Positions 10,707 to 21,672 are shown, counted from the stretch's first letter. The stretch is DNA of 64,000 bases from Diphasiastrum complanatum (GCA_029204225.1 MU832234.1:17402-81401), one strand, 5' to 3'. Made by a program: numbers and translations. Notes: generated from the sequence alone by a model not told the origin.

Positions 10707-13698
10707 TGGCCGCTCGTCTCATTTGGGATGAGGTGGAGTTGATGCCCGACAAAAAGTGGCATTGCCCTTTTTGTCGAAAGCAGTTCACAGGGAACGCCTC
10801 TCGGGTTCGAGCACATTTGGGGGGATTGCAAGTCTGACCCACGTGGGGGACGCTACGGGATCGGCGTTTGTATGGTCATCCCCTCTGCGGAGAGGGCTCG
10901 CATTCTCGAGGCATATTTTGAGCCAGTTGCTAAATCCGGCGAGCCGTCCATAGATGCCACGGACTCTGTTTCCATTGGTGCACCCACTGCCACCGACCCT
11001 GCCACTGGTACACCCAGCGCCACAGCCCCCACCCCCACCGCCAACGCCTCCGCCTCCGCCACAGCCACCCGTACCCCCTCCGCCAGTACTCCCCATGGAT
11101 CCATAGCGTCCACTGCTCAACCTACGCCTGTGCCATCACCGTCAGATTTGCACGGCCCATCCACATCCTCCGCTTCCGCACCTACACATATGCCACCACC
11201 TCCAGGTCCGCATCGTCCATCCACATCCTCCCAGTCATCCACATTCCGAGGCACCAGACAGATGTCCATGCCAGGATCTTTCAGAGAGGGGCAGCATAGA
11301 GAGGCCACCAGGACCATAGCACAGATGTTCTATGACCTGAACCTCCCCTTTATCATGACATCATTCCGCATCTTTCGAGAGGCTATCTCGAAAGTTGCAG
11401 TCTGCGGGCCCGGCTACACACCACCCACAGCCGACGCACTACGTGGCCCTTTGCTCCAGGAGCGGGTTGCATCAGTCAGAGAGAGACTGGCTGCATTGCA
11501 TGAGGCTTGGGATAGATACGACTGTTTCATCATGGCTGATGGGTGGACTGATCGTCGTAGACGTCCACTCATCAACGTGATTGTTTCTACTTGTTACGGT
11601 TCCATGTTCCTGCGCAACATCGACGCCTCCGAGGCAGGGAGAGTGCATTCGGTCGAGTACATTTACAGCATCATCCGCGCAGCGATAGAGGAGGTCGGGC
11701 CACAACGCGTTGTCCAGGTAAATTTTCTTTCATTGGTTGCTTGGTCATTTACTGCTTAATGTTGATACAAAAGTTTTGCGTGGTTTTCCATTGATTGCAA
11801 TGTGTTTCTAAGCTGTGAACTGATCGTGTGAACGTATCTCAAAAGGTTGTGACGGACAATGCATCCAACTGCTGTGGTATGGGGGGAGCTTCTTATGGCA
11901 GAGTACCCCTCCATTGTGTGGACTCCATGTGCCGCACACTCATTGGACCTCCTCCTGCATTCCATCGGGCGCCTGCCTTGGGTCAGTGAGATTCTCACGA
12001 GGGCACTTGCGGTTGTTGACTCCGTCACATGCAAGCGCTGCATGGCTGCCCTTTTCCGCACATTCAGCAAGTAAGATGCTATTTATTTTTTTGGCTCGTT
12101 CAAGATGCTTCTTTTTTTTTGCTCGTTCCACGTGTGCCTCTCATTCCGTTTGTTAATGCAGGCTCGACTTGAAGAAGCCCGTTCGCACCCGCTTCGCCTA
12201 CTAGTTCATCATGCTTGAGCGGCTACACAAGCTCAAAGGTGATTTGCGGCACATGGCTACTTCTGCAGAGTTCACCGCCATGGATTTCTCCACGACCCCA
12301 GAGGGCTTGGCCTTCCACGACATCCTCTTCATGGAGCCTTTCTGGGTGGATATGCAGCAGCTGATGGACGCCATGCGCCCCATCTACTCTGTTCTGAGGC
12401 TCGTTGATCACGAGGGGTGCACGATGGGCCTCATATACGAGTTCATGGACCGCATAGGCGAGTCTCTCTAGCGTTCTGAGCTGGACCGGGCCAGGTATAA
12501 CTTTTTCCATCTCACCATCTTTCTTTCCATTCACACTCTGTTTCGTCTTGCTGCCGCAACACGATGGTATGTAATTGTTGCCTCCATATGGTATGGTCCA
12601 CAAGTTGGAGCCTATTCGGCGGTTGTGGCGGCGACGATGGAATAAGTTTCACCAGCCCATTCATAGTGGTCCCACATTCTGCATCCGCTGTTTCAGAGCG
12701 AGAGGCAGTACGACGATGCAGAGCTGCGTGTTGACTGGTTCTCATACATCCGCCTCCTCAACAGCGACACTGGTATCCGCAACAGGCTCGAGGAGCAGAG
12801 GCTCAGTTATAGGTAAACTCTTGCTTTGTCGTACTCAGTTACCAGTTTTCGCATTTTCTCTACAAGGTCGGTACTCACTCGAGTTGTTGCCAATTAATGC
12901 AGGACTGTTCTGCTTGCGTGTGCGAGCGGAATTGGTCAGCGTTCAGCCTTGTTCACACGAACAGGCGGAACCGTTTCGTACGACTGAGCGATGCAATGAC
13001 TTGGTGTACTATAACACCAACATCAGGGTGGTTCGACGCATCACGGAGAGCATGAGGGCAAGAGGCGCACGCGCCCTACTGCTGCAGGTATATTTCGTTG
13101 CTCTATCGTTTTGCTTTCGTATTAGTTTAAGACATCCAGTTTAATGCCCTCACGGTTGCTTCGGCTATTCTCACGAATGATTGACTTCTGCAGGTCAATC
13201 CCGATGAGTGCCTGGTTGCAGCGGCCGATCATGACACAGAGGCAGAGGTTGATCCAAACGATGCCGCTCGGCGTGCTTTGCGGGGTGATCTCGAGGATGA
13301 TACCAATGCTGATGAGACCACCCCCCTTCCTGCTGACGTTTCATTGCCCTCCTCTGATGATGAGACCACATATGATTCAGACGAGACGGTCGACCTTGCA
13401 GGGGATGGTTCACGTGCCCCACCTAGTACTCCCGCTTCACGCCCCTTTTTAGATGATGGCTGGTCAGAGTTTGCGAGGGAGACAGAGGCTGCTGCCCAGA
13501 GACAGATAGCGCAGAGACGACTCAGAGCATCACAGGCAGGCAGTTCCTCCCAGAGACCCCCCGTGGCAGAGGGAGACCCCCAGGCAGGAGTGTACCACAG
13601 AGGGTTCCTTCCAGCAGACCCAGAGGCAGGCCTGCCAAGAGGGGACGCACTGATGATTTTTCTAGTCGTCTCTTGGCAGGCGTTGGCACAGACTTAGA
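10706..13698 (+). pseudogene. hAT transposase with BED finger, broken
   Basis: Exons inferred from GT-AG sites are 10706-11717, 11846-12070, 12162-12494, about 12590-12812, 12903-13087 and 13194-13698. The start gives a BED zinc finger (WHCPFCRKQFTGNASRVRAHL), then a Pro/Thr/Ser-rich linker. The hAT core follows, with FIMADGWTDRRRRP (where hATs have DGWTD), VVTDNASN, WTPCAAHSLDLLL and RRRWNKFHQPIHS. The C-terminal dimerisation region includes CNDLVYYNTNIRVVRR, and the tail is acidic. Breaks are one-base frame changes at G6 runs (10819-10824 and 11881-11886), in-frame TAGs at 12202 and 12469, and frame changes near 12660 and 12990. On a normal hAT this would be the enzyme that cuts and inserts the element; this copy cannot make it. 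Confidence 0.85.
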
Positions 13699-13956
13699 GG
13701 AGTCCCAGATGCCTTCAGACTCCCAGCCAGACTTTGTATTTGACACCTTTGTTTGAGGATGCATCTGGCACGCAGAGGGATAATTTCTTTAGCACAGACT
13801 TGTAGATATTGATACACACAGACTATCATGTATACTGGCATCAGATAAGATGTATATATTCTCACAGTTTATTCGTGTCATGGCTGGTTTATCATGATTG
13901 CTTACAAATGGTTAGCTCTGTGAAATTTGAATGCTTAGTTAGAAATGGTTTGCTCC

Positions 13957-13960
<4 letters not shown>

Positions 13961-14027
<67 letters not shown>
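13961..14027 (+). repeat. (AG)n microsatellite
   Basis: A perfect AG tract of 67 bp just after the transposase region. It mirrors the GA tracts in front of it. Confidence 0.95.
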
Positions 14028-14029
<2 letters not shown>

Positions 14030-14129
14030 AGCACATCTGCATCTCTCTCATAACATATGCATCATGTTCAACCATTCAACATAACACGCTAAACCCGACA
14101 CCCTAACAAATGGCACTGTTTACATAACA

Positions 14130-14142
14130 CCCTAAACCCTAA
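14130..14142 (+). repeat. Telomere-like CCCTAAACCCTAA
   Basis: Nearly two plant telomere units, in a stretch rich in ACCCTAAC words (14080-14170), inverted relative to the copy at 10630. It is too short to be a real interstitial telomere. Confidence 0.5.
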
Positions 14143-14852
14143 CAAATCATCATAAACCCACAACCCCACAGCCATAACCATCAAAACAAGCCACAACCTT
14201 TAGTGGTGCAGGAATACAGTCCACAGATTCGTGATCCCGATACGAACCCAACGGATCGAGCCTGGCTCGATTCGGGTATCGTTCGATCAAAATGGCGTTT
14301 CGTCACGTGAAATGGACTAGTTTTGCAGCTTTCCGTTTGGCGGCCCAGTTTCTCCAAACGGGATCCGTTTTAGGTGCCGTTTGTTTCGGCCAGTGGACAA
14401 CCTCAATAGGAACCTGTGGGAACAGTGTGTAGGCCTGTGCTGACCTCTATACTTCTTGTAGGACTTTCAGTAGGATATTGTATATCAGAAGAGTGTGGAT
14501 AACCTTCTTGCAAACGCTATATCTTGGAAAAGTGCACTGTGGCAGGAATATTCAGGAACAAATTAGCTTTGGATCTGGATCTCTTTTATCAGGTTCCATG
14601 AAAAATGTCGATGTCACAACATGTATCACAAGAGAGGTCTTCGTTCACTGCTATATTTGCCTACACCAATATTCTAATGAGGGAGTGTTTCAAGAGATTG
14701 TCACTCATCTAAGATGAGCTATTGTGGGTGGTCATGGTCTGCTGACTCACTAACTTTGCCAAGTTCATTTGATTCGTATCGGCATAATTGGATTCGTATC
14801 GACATAAATTTGTCACTGCTGCAGCAGAACAGAATGGGATGATCGGTCTTGT

Positions 14853-16306
14853 GGTTCCCTGTAGTGAATGACATAGTTTTGCTGACCATTCACTCTTCTG
14901 GTGTCCATTTACTTCTGGAGTTTAAAATTGTGAACAACAGTTTTGTTACAGTTGTTTTCATCAGGCTATGGAATTGAGGACGCACACCACACAAGCCCAT
15001 CAAAACGCGCAAAAGTGTGGACCTATCGTATGGTTTAGTGCCAAGGGTTTAGCAAACAAACGGCGAAAAGGCCGACATCAAAGATACTGTTGAGCAAGAT
15101 TTTGATGATGATGAAGAGTACAAGCCTTCAGTTAGCCACGAAAAAAGTTCGATCTATTCCATAACTTCAAAATGCGACAGACGTACTGAAGCTGCTTGGC
15201 TCCCGACAAGGATGGTGTAAATGAAAGCCAGTTAGAGCAGGTTTTGCAATCAGTACAAAGTTTGAAAGGCAGTTTGGTTGGCTTTATACTGTTTTGTGAT
15301 TTAGGTTTTGGCTTCACTGCCCATTTCCTGAACTTAGACACCCAACGAAGCAGTATATGTCAGGCAATGTTCACTACCCTTTCATCTGGATATTTGGCCA
15401 AGAAGCCTTGCAAGAAAGCAATGGCCAAAAAGGTCCTTCTAGGGCATGCAGACGAAAGGAGTGGTTGTGTCGTCTTTACGTATTCCCGGATTTTACCACG
15501 CCATTAATTGCTCCGTTTTCGACTCCACGTCAAATGTTTTTTGGTGAGCCTTCAGAGAAAACACCAGCTGGTTTTTGATCAGTGGATCAGAAACCAGTGG
15601 GTGCTGTCTCTGGAGGCTCACCAAAAACTTTTCACGTGGAGTCGAAGACGGAGCAATTGATGATGTGGCAAGATTCGGGGACACATACTGGCGTCAGAAC
15701 TACTCCTATCATCTTTATGCTTTGGAAGGACGTTTTTGACCATTGCTTTCTTGCATAGCTTCTTGGCCAAATATCCAGATGAAAGGGTATTGATCATTGC
15801 CTGATATATGCTGTTTCCTTGGGTGTCTGAATTCAGGAAATGGGTATTGAAGCCCATAAAACTTCCTTTCAAATTGTGTTCTTATTGCAAAACATGCTTT
15901 AACTGACTTTCACTCACACCGTCCCTATCATATACCAAGCAACTTCAATACTTCTGTCACACTTCAAACTAATGGCAGAGCTCGAACTTTCTTCCTGGCT
16001 AGCTGAAGGCTTGTACTCCTCATCATCATTAGAATCTTGCTCAACGGTATCTTTGATATCCTCCTTCTGGTTGTTTGTTTCCCAAACCCTAAACCCCAAA
16101 CCAAACAAAAGGCCAACATTTTAGCGCGTTTTGAGGTGCTTGTGTGGTGTGCGTCCTTGATTCCGTAGCCTGATGAAAACAACTGCAACAAAACTGTTGC
16201 TAACAGTGGTGAATGGTCATCAAAACCGTGCCATTCACTATAGGGAGTGAATGGTCACCAGAAGAGTGGATGGGCATCAGAACTGTGCCATTCACTACAG
16301 GGAACT
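14853..16306. repeat. Long inverted repeat (two arms of about 720 bp)
   Basis: The outer ends match as complements: TTCCCTGTAGTGAATG at about 14855 and CATTCACTACAGGGAA at about 16288. Further matches run inward: AACAGTTTTGTTACAGTTG with its counterpart near 16185, GACGCACACCACACAAG with its counterpart near 16145, CATCTGGATATTTGGCCAAG near 15382 with its counterpart near 15762-15782, and CTCCGTTTTCGACTCCACG with its counterpart near 15640. The centre is near 15584 (GATCAGTGGATC). The arms differ by scattered substitutions and small gaps, so the palindrome is not recent. Arm ORFs (for example 15196-15507 + and 15618-15872 -) are versions of the same sequence; I do not recognise a protein. Confidence 0.8.
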
Positions 16307-17074
16307 AGAAGACCTACTGGCTGGCCCGACGACGAGGGACCCTTTCTCGGACCATGGCCAGCTGTTCTGTGGTGAAGTTAATTCCAATCCGTTGCATTTC
16401 CTTGCCCTCGCCAGCTGGGGTAGAGAGGAGTAGGTCCGAGAACCGTGAGGGCACGTGGCTGCAGCTCCGGTGGTCGTGCCATTATCTTTCTCTGGCTCTC
16501 GTGAAATTCTGCTTCTTGCTTCCGTTCGTTGTGTCGGCAGACATCTTCTAGTATCTGCTCCGATTTGTTGCCCATGTGTGACGTTGTACCTTCCAAAACC
16601 CTAAATCTATCTCATCACATAGGCTATGGTACTGTGTAGGTCTTGAACTTCCCTATGTTGAATGATACTATGGAGCATAAGTAATTAGTAAGTTGTTGAG
16701 GTTCATCCGGGGAGCGCATCGTTTACCTGTATTTATATACTTATAAAATTTAGATTCGTCAGGGAGAGAGAGATAGTGAGGGCACGAGACAGAGTTTGGA
16801 GACTCAAAAAATATAAATTGTTGCTCTTTCTTGTCTGATTCTGTAGATATCAGACATGGGAGGCATGGGGGCAGTGGTTAGGTTTGTTGCAAATTTCTAG
16901 AGATTTAATGGTTATCTGTCCAATTGAGGTTGCCATTGTCGGTATTTCCCGAACGACATCATGAAGTAGAGAATCGAATTATCTATGTGTATTAGCAACT
17001 GAGTCTACTTTTACACATAAAAAATTTGATACTCCCTCCTTATTTATCTTTACAGAAAGAATGTTCAAGCTCCA
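16307..17074. other. No recognisable feature
   Basis: This is non-coding DNA inside the candidate hAT element. It contains a short GA-rich stretch near 16761-16790 and an AAACCCTAAAT word at 16597. I see no supported gene. Confidence 0.5.
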
Positions 17075-17094
17075 ATGCCGACTGCAACAATCCA

Positions 17095-17340
17095 AATTAA
17101 AGCAACAAAAACAAATGAGCAATCCTTACTTATTCTCATATGGAATCAAATAAAATTTTGCCATTGGACTGCATTCGATGAAGTATACATCCTTATCAAA
17201 ATCGGTTTCTTTTGCCTTCATCGCTCCCATAAAAAATGGACTAACAACACAAACTACACCATAAAAATCGGAACTAATACTATCCTGCAAAAAGCATCCT
17301 CCGGCTTCTACTATTACATCTGTAATCTCTGATGTTTTAT
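17095..17340 (-). pseudogene. Coding-like remnant of unknown identity
   Basis: On the - strand a reading frame of roughly 75 codons includes EITDVIVEAGGCFLQDSISS, then FYGVVCVVSPFFMGAMKAKE and DVYFIECSPMAKFYLIPYE before a stop. The composition looks like a real globular protein, but I recognise no family. It lies downstream (on the - strand) of the 137-codon frame at 17452-17865, in a shifted frame. It may be another part of the same captured sequence. Confidence 0.35.
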
Positions 17341-17451
17341 CTTTAAGCTCGGCACAAAATTTGGGACCTAATCTAAGCTTCTATGTAAATCTAGAAGAAA
17401 GAAATCAAAATTGCTGAGAAGATCAATTTTATTAGCTAAGTAAGCCTCGTA

Positions 17452-17865
17452 CTAATTATAATGGTCAGAATTAAAAAAAACTTGCGTAGGATCGTATGGA
17501 ATTTTAACAAAAAAATTATGTACAAGAGCAGAAAGAGAAGTAGATACAATCTTTACAGATTTCTTGGTTATTTTGTTGAGCTCCTCTTGGGTAATCATCA
17601 CTTTTGGTGAAGAAACCTTCTGAGGAGTTGGATGAATAACACAAGAAGAGGCTGATTCTTGGTTTGAATCAGATTCTCCAGCATCTGATTCAGAGCTCAG
17701 GACGATGCGGGGTCTCTTGGCAGGGATAACTCTAGGAGGAAGAGAAGTAGTTGGCCTTCCAGATCCAGTTTTCTTGAGAACAGGCTGCTTCCTTTTCATC
17801 CTAGAGGTAGTCCGCAAATTTGTTCTTTCTAGAGGCAGATCTCTGGAGGTGCTGGCGTTATCCAC
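17452..17865 (-). CDS. 137-codon open frame, in frame with the histone-fold piece
   Basis: It begins VDNASTSRDLPLERTN, has a basic segment (RMKRKQPVLKKTG; VIPAKRPRI) that could act as a nuclear localisation signal, then an acidic Ser/Glu stretch (SSESDAGESDSNQES), and a helix-like end (MITQEELNKITKKSVKIV). No family is recognised. The frame is the same as the histone-fold piece at 17887-18093, with a single TGA (17887-17889) and seven codons between them. The first codon is GTG, so an independent start is unlikely. It could be the tail of a fused protein or a captured exon. Expression is unknown. Confidence 0.4.
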   Translation of the reverse strand: MDNASTSRDLPLERTNLRTTSRMKRKQPVLKKTGSGRPTTSLPPRVIPAKRPRIVLSSESDAGESDSNQESASSCVIHPTPQKVSSPKVMITQEELNKITKKSVKIVSTSLSALVHNFFVKIPYDPTQVFFNSDHYN

Positions 17866-17886
17866 ATGCAGACCAGAATAATGGTC

Positions 17887-18139
17887 TCAAAGTCTTCTGA
17901 GAATGACGAAATCTTTTGGCATGATGGTGACATGCTTACCATGCATGGCCAAAAGACAGGTATCCTCAAAACATTGGGCCAGAAAGTCTTCTGCAGCACC
18001 CTGTAAGGCTTGCATGGCTGTCACGACAAACTGAACATTTAGCCCAAGTGACAGAGTGACGACAAATCGGCTGAAAGGAGCTCTAGGGATCAACAGTCAC
18101 AGTTGATCTCTGGAGTTTTCTAATCTCCCTCAGCCAAAC
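17887..18139 (-). pseudogene. Histone H3/CENH3-like histone-fold fragment
   Basis: From 18139 downward the - strand reads VWLREIRKLQRST (the H3 alpha-N helix, normally VALREIR), then a one-base frame change near 18095. It continues LIPRAPFSRFV, AMQALQGAAEDFLAQCFEDT and HGKHVTIMPKDFVILRRL before TGA. The histone-fold order alpha-N, alpha-1, alpha-2 and alpha-3 is clear. LIP before APF, AAEDF and KDF...RRL are more like CENH3 than canonical H3, while TIMPKD is H3-like and loop 1 is not longer as in CENH3. A splice-acceptor-like AATAGTAG precedes VWL, as if genomic exons with introns were copied. It lies inside the candidate hAT element, opposite to the transposase. Confidence 0.75.
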
Positions 18140-18339
18140 CTACTATTTTTTTGGGTACCGTTTTGTTATTTTTTAACAGGAAGGGGCAGGTGGGTGCCAG
18201 ACACCTCTGATAATTAATTCGGGGGGGGGGGGAATAAATTGTTTTTATTTCGCTTTGGGGATGTGGGACAGCGTGGGCAAGTGCCTATATTTTTCTTTTT
18301 TTGAAATTTCTTTTTTTGAAATTTCTTTTTTTGAAAATG

Positions 18340-18443
18340 GGAGATGCGTTTGGACGCGGACGCACCTCTGAGGTGTCCGTGTCCGGACGCCTCCGGGGAC
18401 GCGCGTCAGGACACGCGTCCGTGTCCAGGGTCCGCTTCCTGAG
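18340..18443 (+). repeat. Right subterminal GGACGCG array
   Basis: Words such as GGACGCGGACGCACC and GGGGACGCGCG, plus complementary CGCGTCCGTGTCC, match the array at 10128-10275. A C/G homopolymer (G12 at about 18221-18232) and three TTTTTTTGAAATTTC-like units (about 18295-18335) precede it. Confidence 0.65.
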
Positions 18444-18519
18444 AGCTAGGCTATGAGCAAGTTGACTTAATGAAATGTAGGTCTTCCATATTCTTTGTAG
18501 GGACTTTATTTGATTGGCG

Positions 18520-18700
18520 TTGCTCTTTAGTGCTAGCTTTCATCATGACTAAGTCTAGTGACTTCTTTGTACAAATGCATGAAAGCTAATGTGGACTTAT
18601 TCGCGAATGTGACTTGCACTTGCTCTTGGGTGCTGATGAAGTGAGTAGGGATCAGTTGTGTTGGAACAACATATTGGATGCAAAGCATTCCAATACTTTG
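18520..18700 (+). repeat. Dispersed repeat, copy 1
   Basis: It contains CTTTCATCATGACTAAGTCT, GCATGAAAGCTAATGTGGA and GTGAGTAGGGAT. Related sequences lie at 18780-19055 and 23990-24245. Non-coding. Confidence 0.6.
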
Positions 18701-18779
18701 GAGCAGAGTGAAATATATTTTTTGTCTTCTAGATTTTTGAAATCTGAATTTGAATTTCATTTTATTAATTTTTCTCTTT

Positions 18780-19055
18780 AATGTTAGCCTTCATTGCGAC
18801 AGAGTCTGCTCTTCACCTTTGGAGAAGTATTGGAAACTTAGTATGTTGGTCTTCGAATAATGTTGGTCTTTGAATATTATATGAAACCTATTGGGAGCAT
18901 GTGTTTGTGCATATGACCTACTCTTGGGCATCGACCTAGTGAGTAGGGATGTCATAGCGTTTGGTCCACACTATGCATGATGAAGTTGATGGTTTGAGAC
19001 TTTGTGGGTGGACTCCATAAGGTTGAAGATTGCACGCCTCCTTTGTTATGTTGTG
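18780..19055 (+). repeat. Dispersed repeat, copy 2
   Basis: It shares the order 'AGTCTGCTCTTCACC', 'GGAGAAGT', 'GTTTGTGCATATGACC', 'ACTATGCATGATGAAGT' and 'TGAAGATTGCACGCCTC' with the copy at 23990-24245, and 'GTGAGTAGGGAT' with copy 1. The identity of the family is unknown. Confidence 0.65.
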
Positions 19056-19963
19056 CACTATCCACCAAGACATAACTTTGATTATCTGTAATAGGCTTCC
19101 TTTTGTAGGGTATAATCTGAATTTTCTGCAGACATAACTCTGATTATCTTATTTTCCATTTCATGTGTTAGGGCCTCCTTTTGTGGGGTATAAGCTGAAA
19201 TTTTTGGCTTGTAACATAGATTGGCTACATGTAACATCAACCTCCAAAGGATTAGGAGGATGATTCGATTTTAAAAAAGAGGCCCTATTTTCAAATTAGA
19301 ACCCTTCATATAGCTGGCCTACAATCACATTTTTAAGAATTGTTAGGGATGAAGCTGGTGCCACAAATTTGCAGCTCCCTAGCCACTATATTACAGGAGT
19401 TTGAACATTAGATGAATGAGAATGAAGCTTCCAATTAGCAGCCCCGAGTGGGTTCCAAATTCCCTTTCGCTGCAGTTTAGTTAATTTCTCTCATGCAACC
19501 TCTTTTTTTTTGCATAGCATTCTGTGCCACCTATCAAACAGTATATTGGCCATTTACACGTGTATGGACAACCGTGGAACTAGACGTACGTACTTCCCTC
19601 TATGTGTATAATTGCAAGTGTGATAATTCTGAACAAGCTAGATTTGGAATATATGATATTCCTTTACCACACACACCATGCCCAGTTGTTGGGCACTTAA
19701 TGACTTCATAATTTCATAGATTGGACATACTTTTACTAAGGTCCAGAATATTTATGCCAAGTGTAAATGGACCAAACTATATACCCCCATCATTTCTATT
19801 CTAAGGCTTTTTTGGAGAATTTTGTGCTGTGATGCTGCCATGAGATTGTTGCGCTGCATTAATACCTTCTGGCTTTTTTTTTATCTTATTTTCCAATCCC
19901 TTTTTTTGCTTTTGTGCTGTTCAATTACATACACGAGTTCTCAGTCTTGCTATTCCTTTTCAG

Positions 19964-20094
19964 GTTGCGGATATCAAGCGCCTCAATGGATTAGCCACCG
20001 ACTTTCAAATGTTTGCTCGTAAAACCTTGCAAATTCCTCTCCCTGGACGGCATCCACCTTCAAACTCTCGAATGGACACTTCGATAAGTGATAA
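19964..20094 (+). CDS. LysM-domain protein, exon 2
   Basis: The acceptor CTTTTCAG is followed by VADIKRLNGLATDFQMF and RKTLQIPLPGRHPPSNS, which complete the LysM fold (second helix and strand) started in exon 1. The PLPGRHPPS stretch after the domain is typical of the plant single-LysM family. The exon ends in phase 2 at a consensus donor (AA/GTAAGT). It stands alone, 18.2 kb downstream of exon 1 and 1.6 kb before exon 3. Confidence 0.9.
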
Positions 20095-21672
20095 GTAAGT
20101 ATTACCTCTTTCCTGGCATTTATGATGTATTTAGGCGAGGAGTTTCTAACTTTCCAAGTGCTTGGTGATAGACCTGAAAAGTAAATGTTAAGAAGACAAA
20201 AGCTTTTTCATGTCCCCTATTATTATTAGCTAAGATTGCCTGATGCTATTTGAAACATCTATACATTCTTATTATGTCAGCTTTGCCCTTGTTCTGCATC
20301 TTGAGACCTTTGAATGCATATATAAATTGTATGAGGATGGATTGCATATATTTTGCTTACATTGGGCATATGTGTTTTCAACTTACAATGGATACACGCA
20401 ATACATAAGAACGATACACAATGTAATGTTGATCAAGTACCTTTGAATGACACCATACAACCAATGTGACACTCATGAGCATTATTGCAAAGGAACAATG
20501 CTAAGCATCTCCCATACAGACACTCATGGACATTATAATCATAAGCCGTAGAATGGCTGGTAGGGATCGTGATGATCAGCACCAGAAGAGCATTTTTTGT
20601 TGCAAAACATAGAAGTAAATCTTCTAGTAAAAAATAAAAATATGCAAGGAAGAAGTTCCAATATCTGGCTATCAAGCTAGCAGTCCTTTTTGGCATGGTA
20701 TGGAAGTTCTTCCTTGACTGTTTCTGATTTTTGGGAATCAGGACCTTGGATTGCTCTAGAACTTGGGACTTTTGAGTTTTGGCCTTGAATTCATGGCTCT
20801 TCTTTTGAATTTGAAGATTTGAAAGATTTTTGGTTTAGATGTCAGTAGGCTGGAAGTGGAAAAGTTTCAGGGATTTCTGGCATGCATGTCTTTCTTGTGG
20901 ACCCCTCCACTGCAGACATATTGCCATCTCAACCCACCTGTGTGCAACAATCATGCATCACACTTTGCACATTGTTTTATCACCCATATGCTCTGGCTAC
21001 TCGTTCTTCTGTTTAAGCGTTGAGAACTCAGCCTGAAGGATGCTTTCACAGTTCAAACATCGCTGTTGGCCTTTTGAACTCTGCGTTTTCCACAGCTTCC
21101 TGTGGGATGCTGAATCTAGTATGTTAACCAGTAACACATGCTATGCATGTGGACACTTACTGACATGTTACTCCACCTTGTTCAAGAAGATGTTGATCTT
21201 GTTTGAAAGATTTATCTGGCATTGCGTGTTTCTACAAGTCTTATATGCAGTATGCTTAAAGAGCTTCAATTACATTCTTCAATATTATTTCAGTAGCGTA
21301 AGGATCTGCTGCTTAGACCTGGTCTTTCTCGTCTCTATTTTCTTGTTTCAGCCCTCTTTTGTGTCGTATGTTTCCTACCAGAAGGCTTGCGTGCGCCGTG
21401 TATTTACGCCTATGGGATTGTCCTAGTTGGCTGGTGGTTAATATCACTGTAAAAAGTATGATCTGCTGGTGTTTGCATCTCATAAAGGGTTCTTTTTATT
21501 TCTAACTGCCTTGGATACTTAATGTACAATACATATCTACATGGCACACAAGCATTGCATGTTATGTTCACGTTGATAATTAGTCTGCGGTGACTAAGTA
21601 CCAAGTTAGCATTGCAGTTGTGAATTTGTGATGTTAAATGTCTTGATTCTAACACGTTATTTCTTGATGCAG
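20095..21672 (+). other. Intron 2 of the LysM gene
   Basis: It runs from GTAAGT to TTGATGCAG. It is 1,578 bp long with no recognised transposon, and the short ORFs inside are chance frames. Confidence 0.85.

Larger units (their letters stand above)
10120..18451 (+). mobile_element. Candidate 8.3-kb hAT-type DNA transposon
   Basis: Both ends carry GC-rich subterminal arrays of the word GGACGCG and its complement (10128-10270 and 18350-18435). Each lies next to an A/T homopolymer stretch, and such words are absent elsewhere in the window. The same 8-mer AGCTAGGC sits immediately outside each array (10120-10127 and 18444-18451). hAT elements make 8-bp target duplications and have subterminal repeats, and a hAT transposase lies inside. 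The terminal inverted repeat itself is not clean (CAGTCCGGG on the left against CTCAGGAAG on the right strand). The 8.3-kb extent is therefore a proposal: the right array could belong to a second related element. Confidence 0.55.
1790..19963 (+). other. Giant intron 1 of the LysM gene (about 18.2 kb)
   Basis: The donor GTATTG at 1790 and the acceptor CTTTTCAG ending at 19963 join GVE to VADIK in phase 0, restoring a normal LysM domain. The intron contains a chromovirus-type gypsy element, a copia fragment, palindromic short repeats, a candidate hAT element and several (GA/TC)n tracts, each listed separately. Between 1800 and 4470 I see no coding sequence apart from short chance ORFs. The interval 9300-10115 also holds nothing recognisable. 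Confidence 0.8.

Noticed and set aside
10785-11317. Gly-rich and acidic ORFs on the - strand
   Set aside because: Antisense shadow of the Pro/Thr-rich linker of the hAT transposase.
14130-14142. Interstitial telomere
   Set aside because: Under two repeat units; treated only as a telomere-like word.
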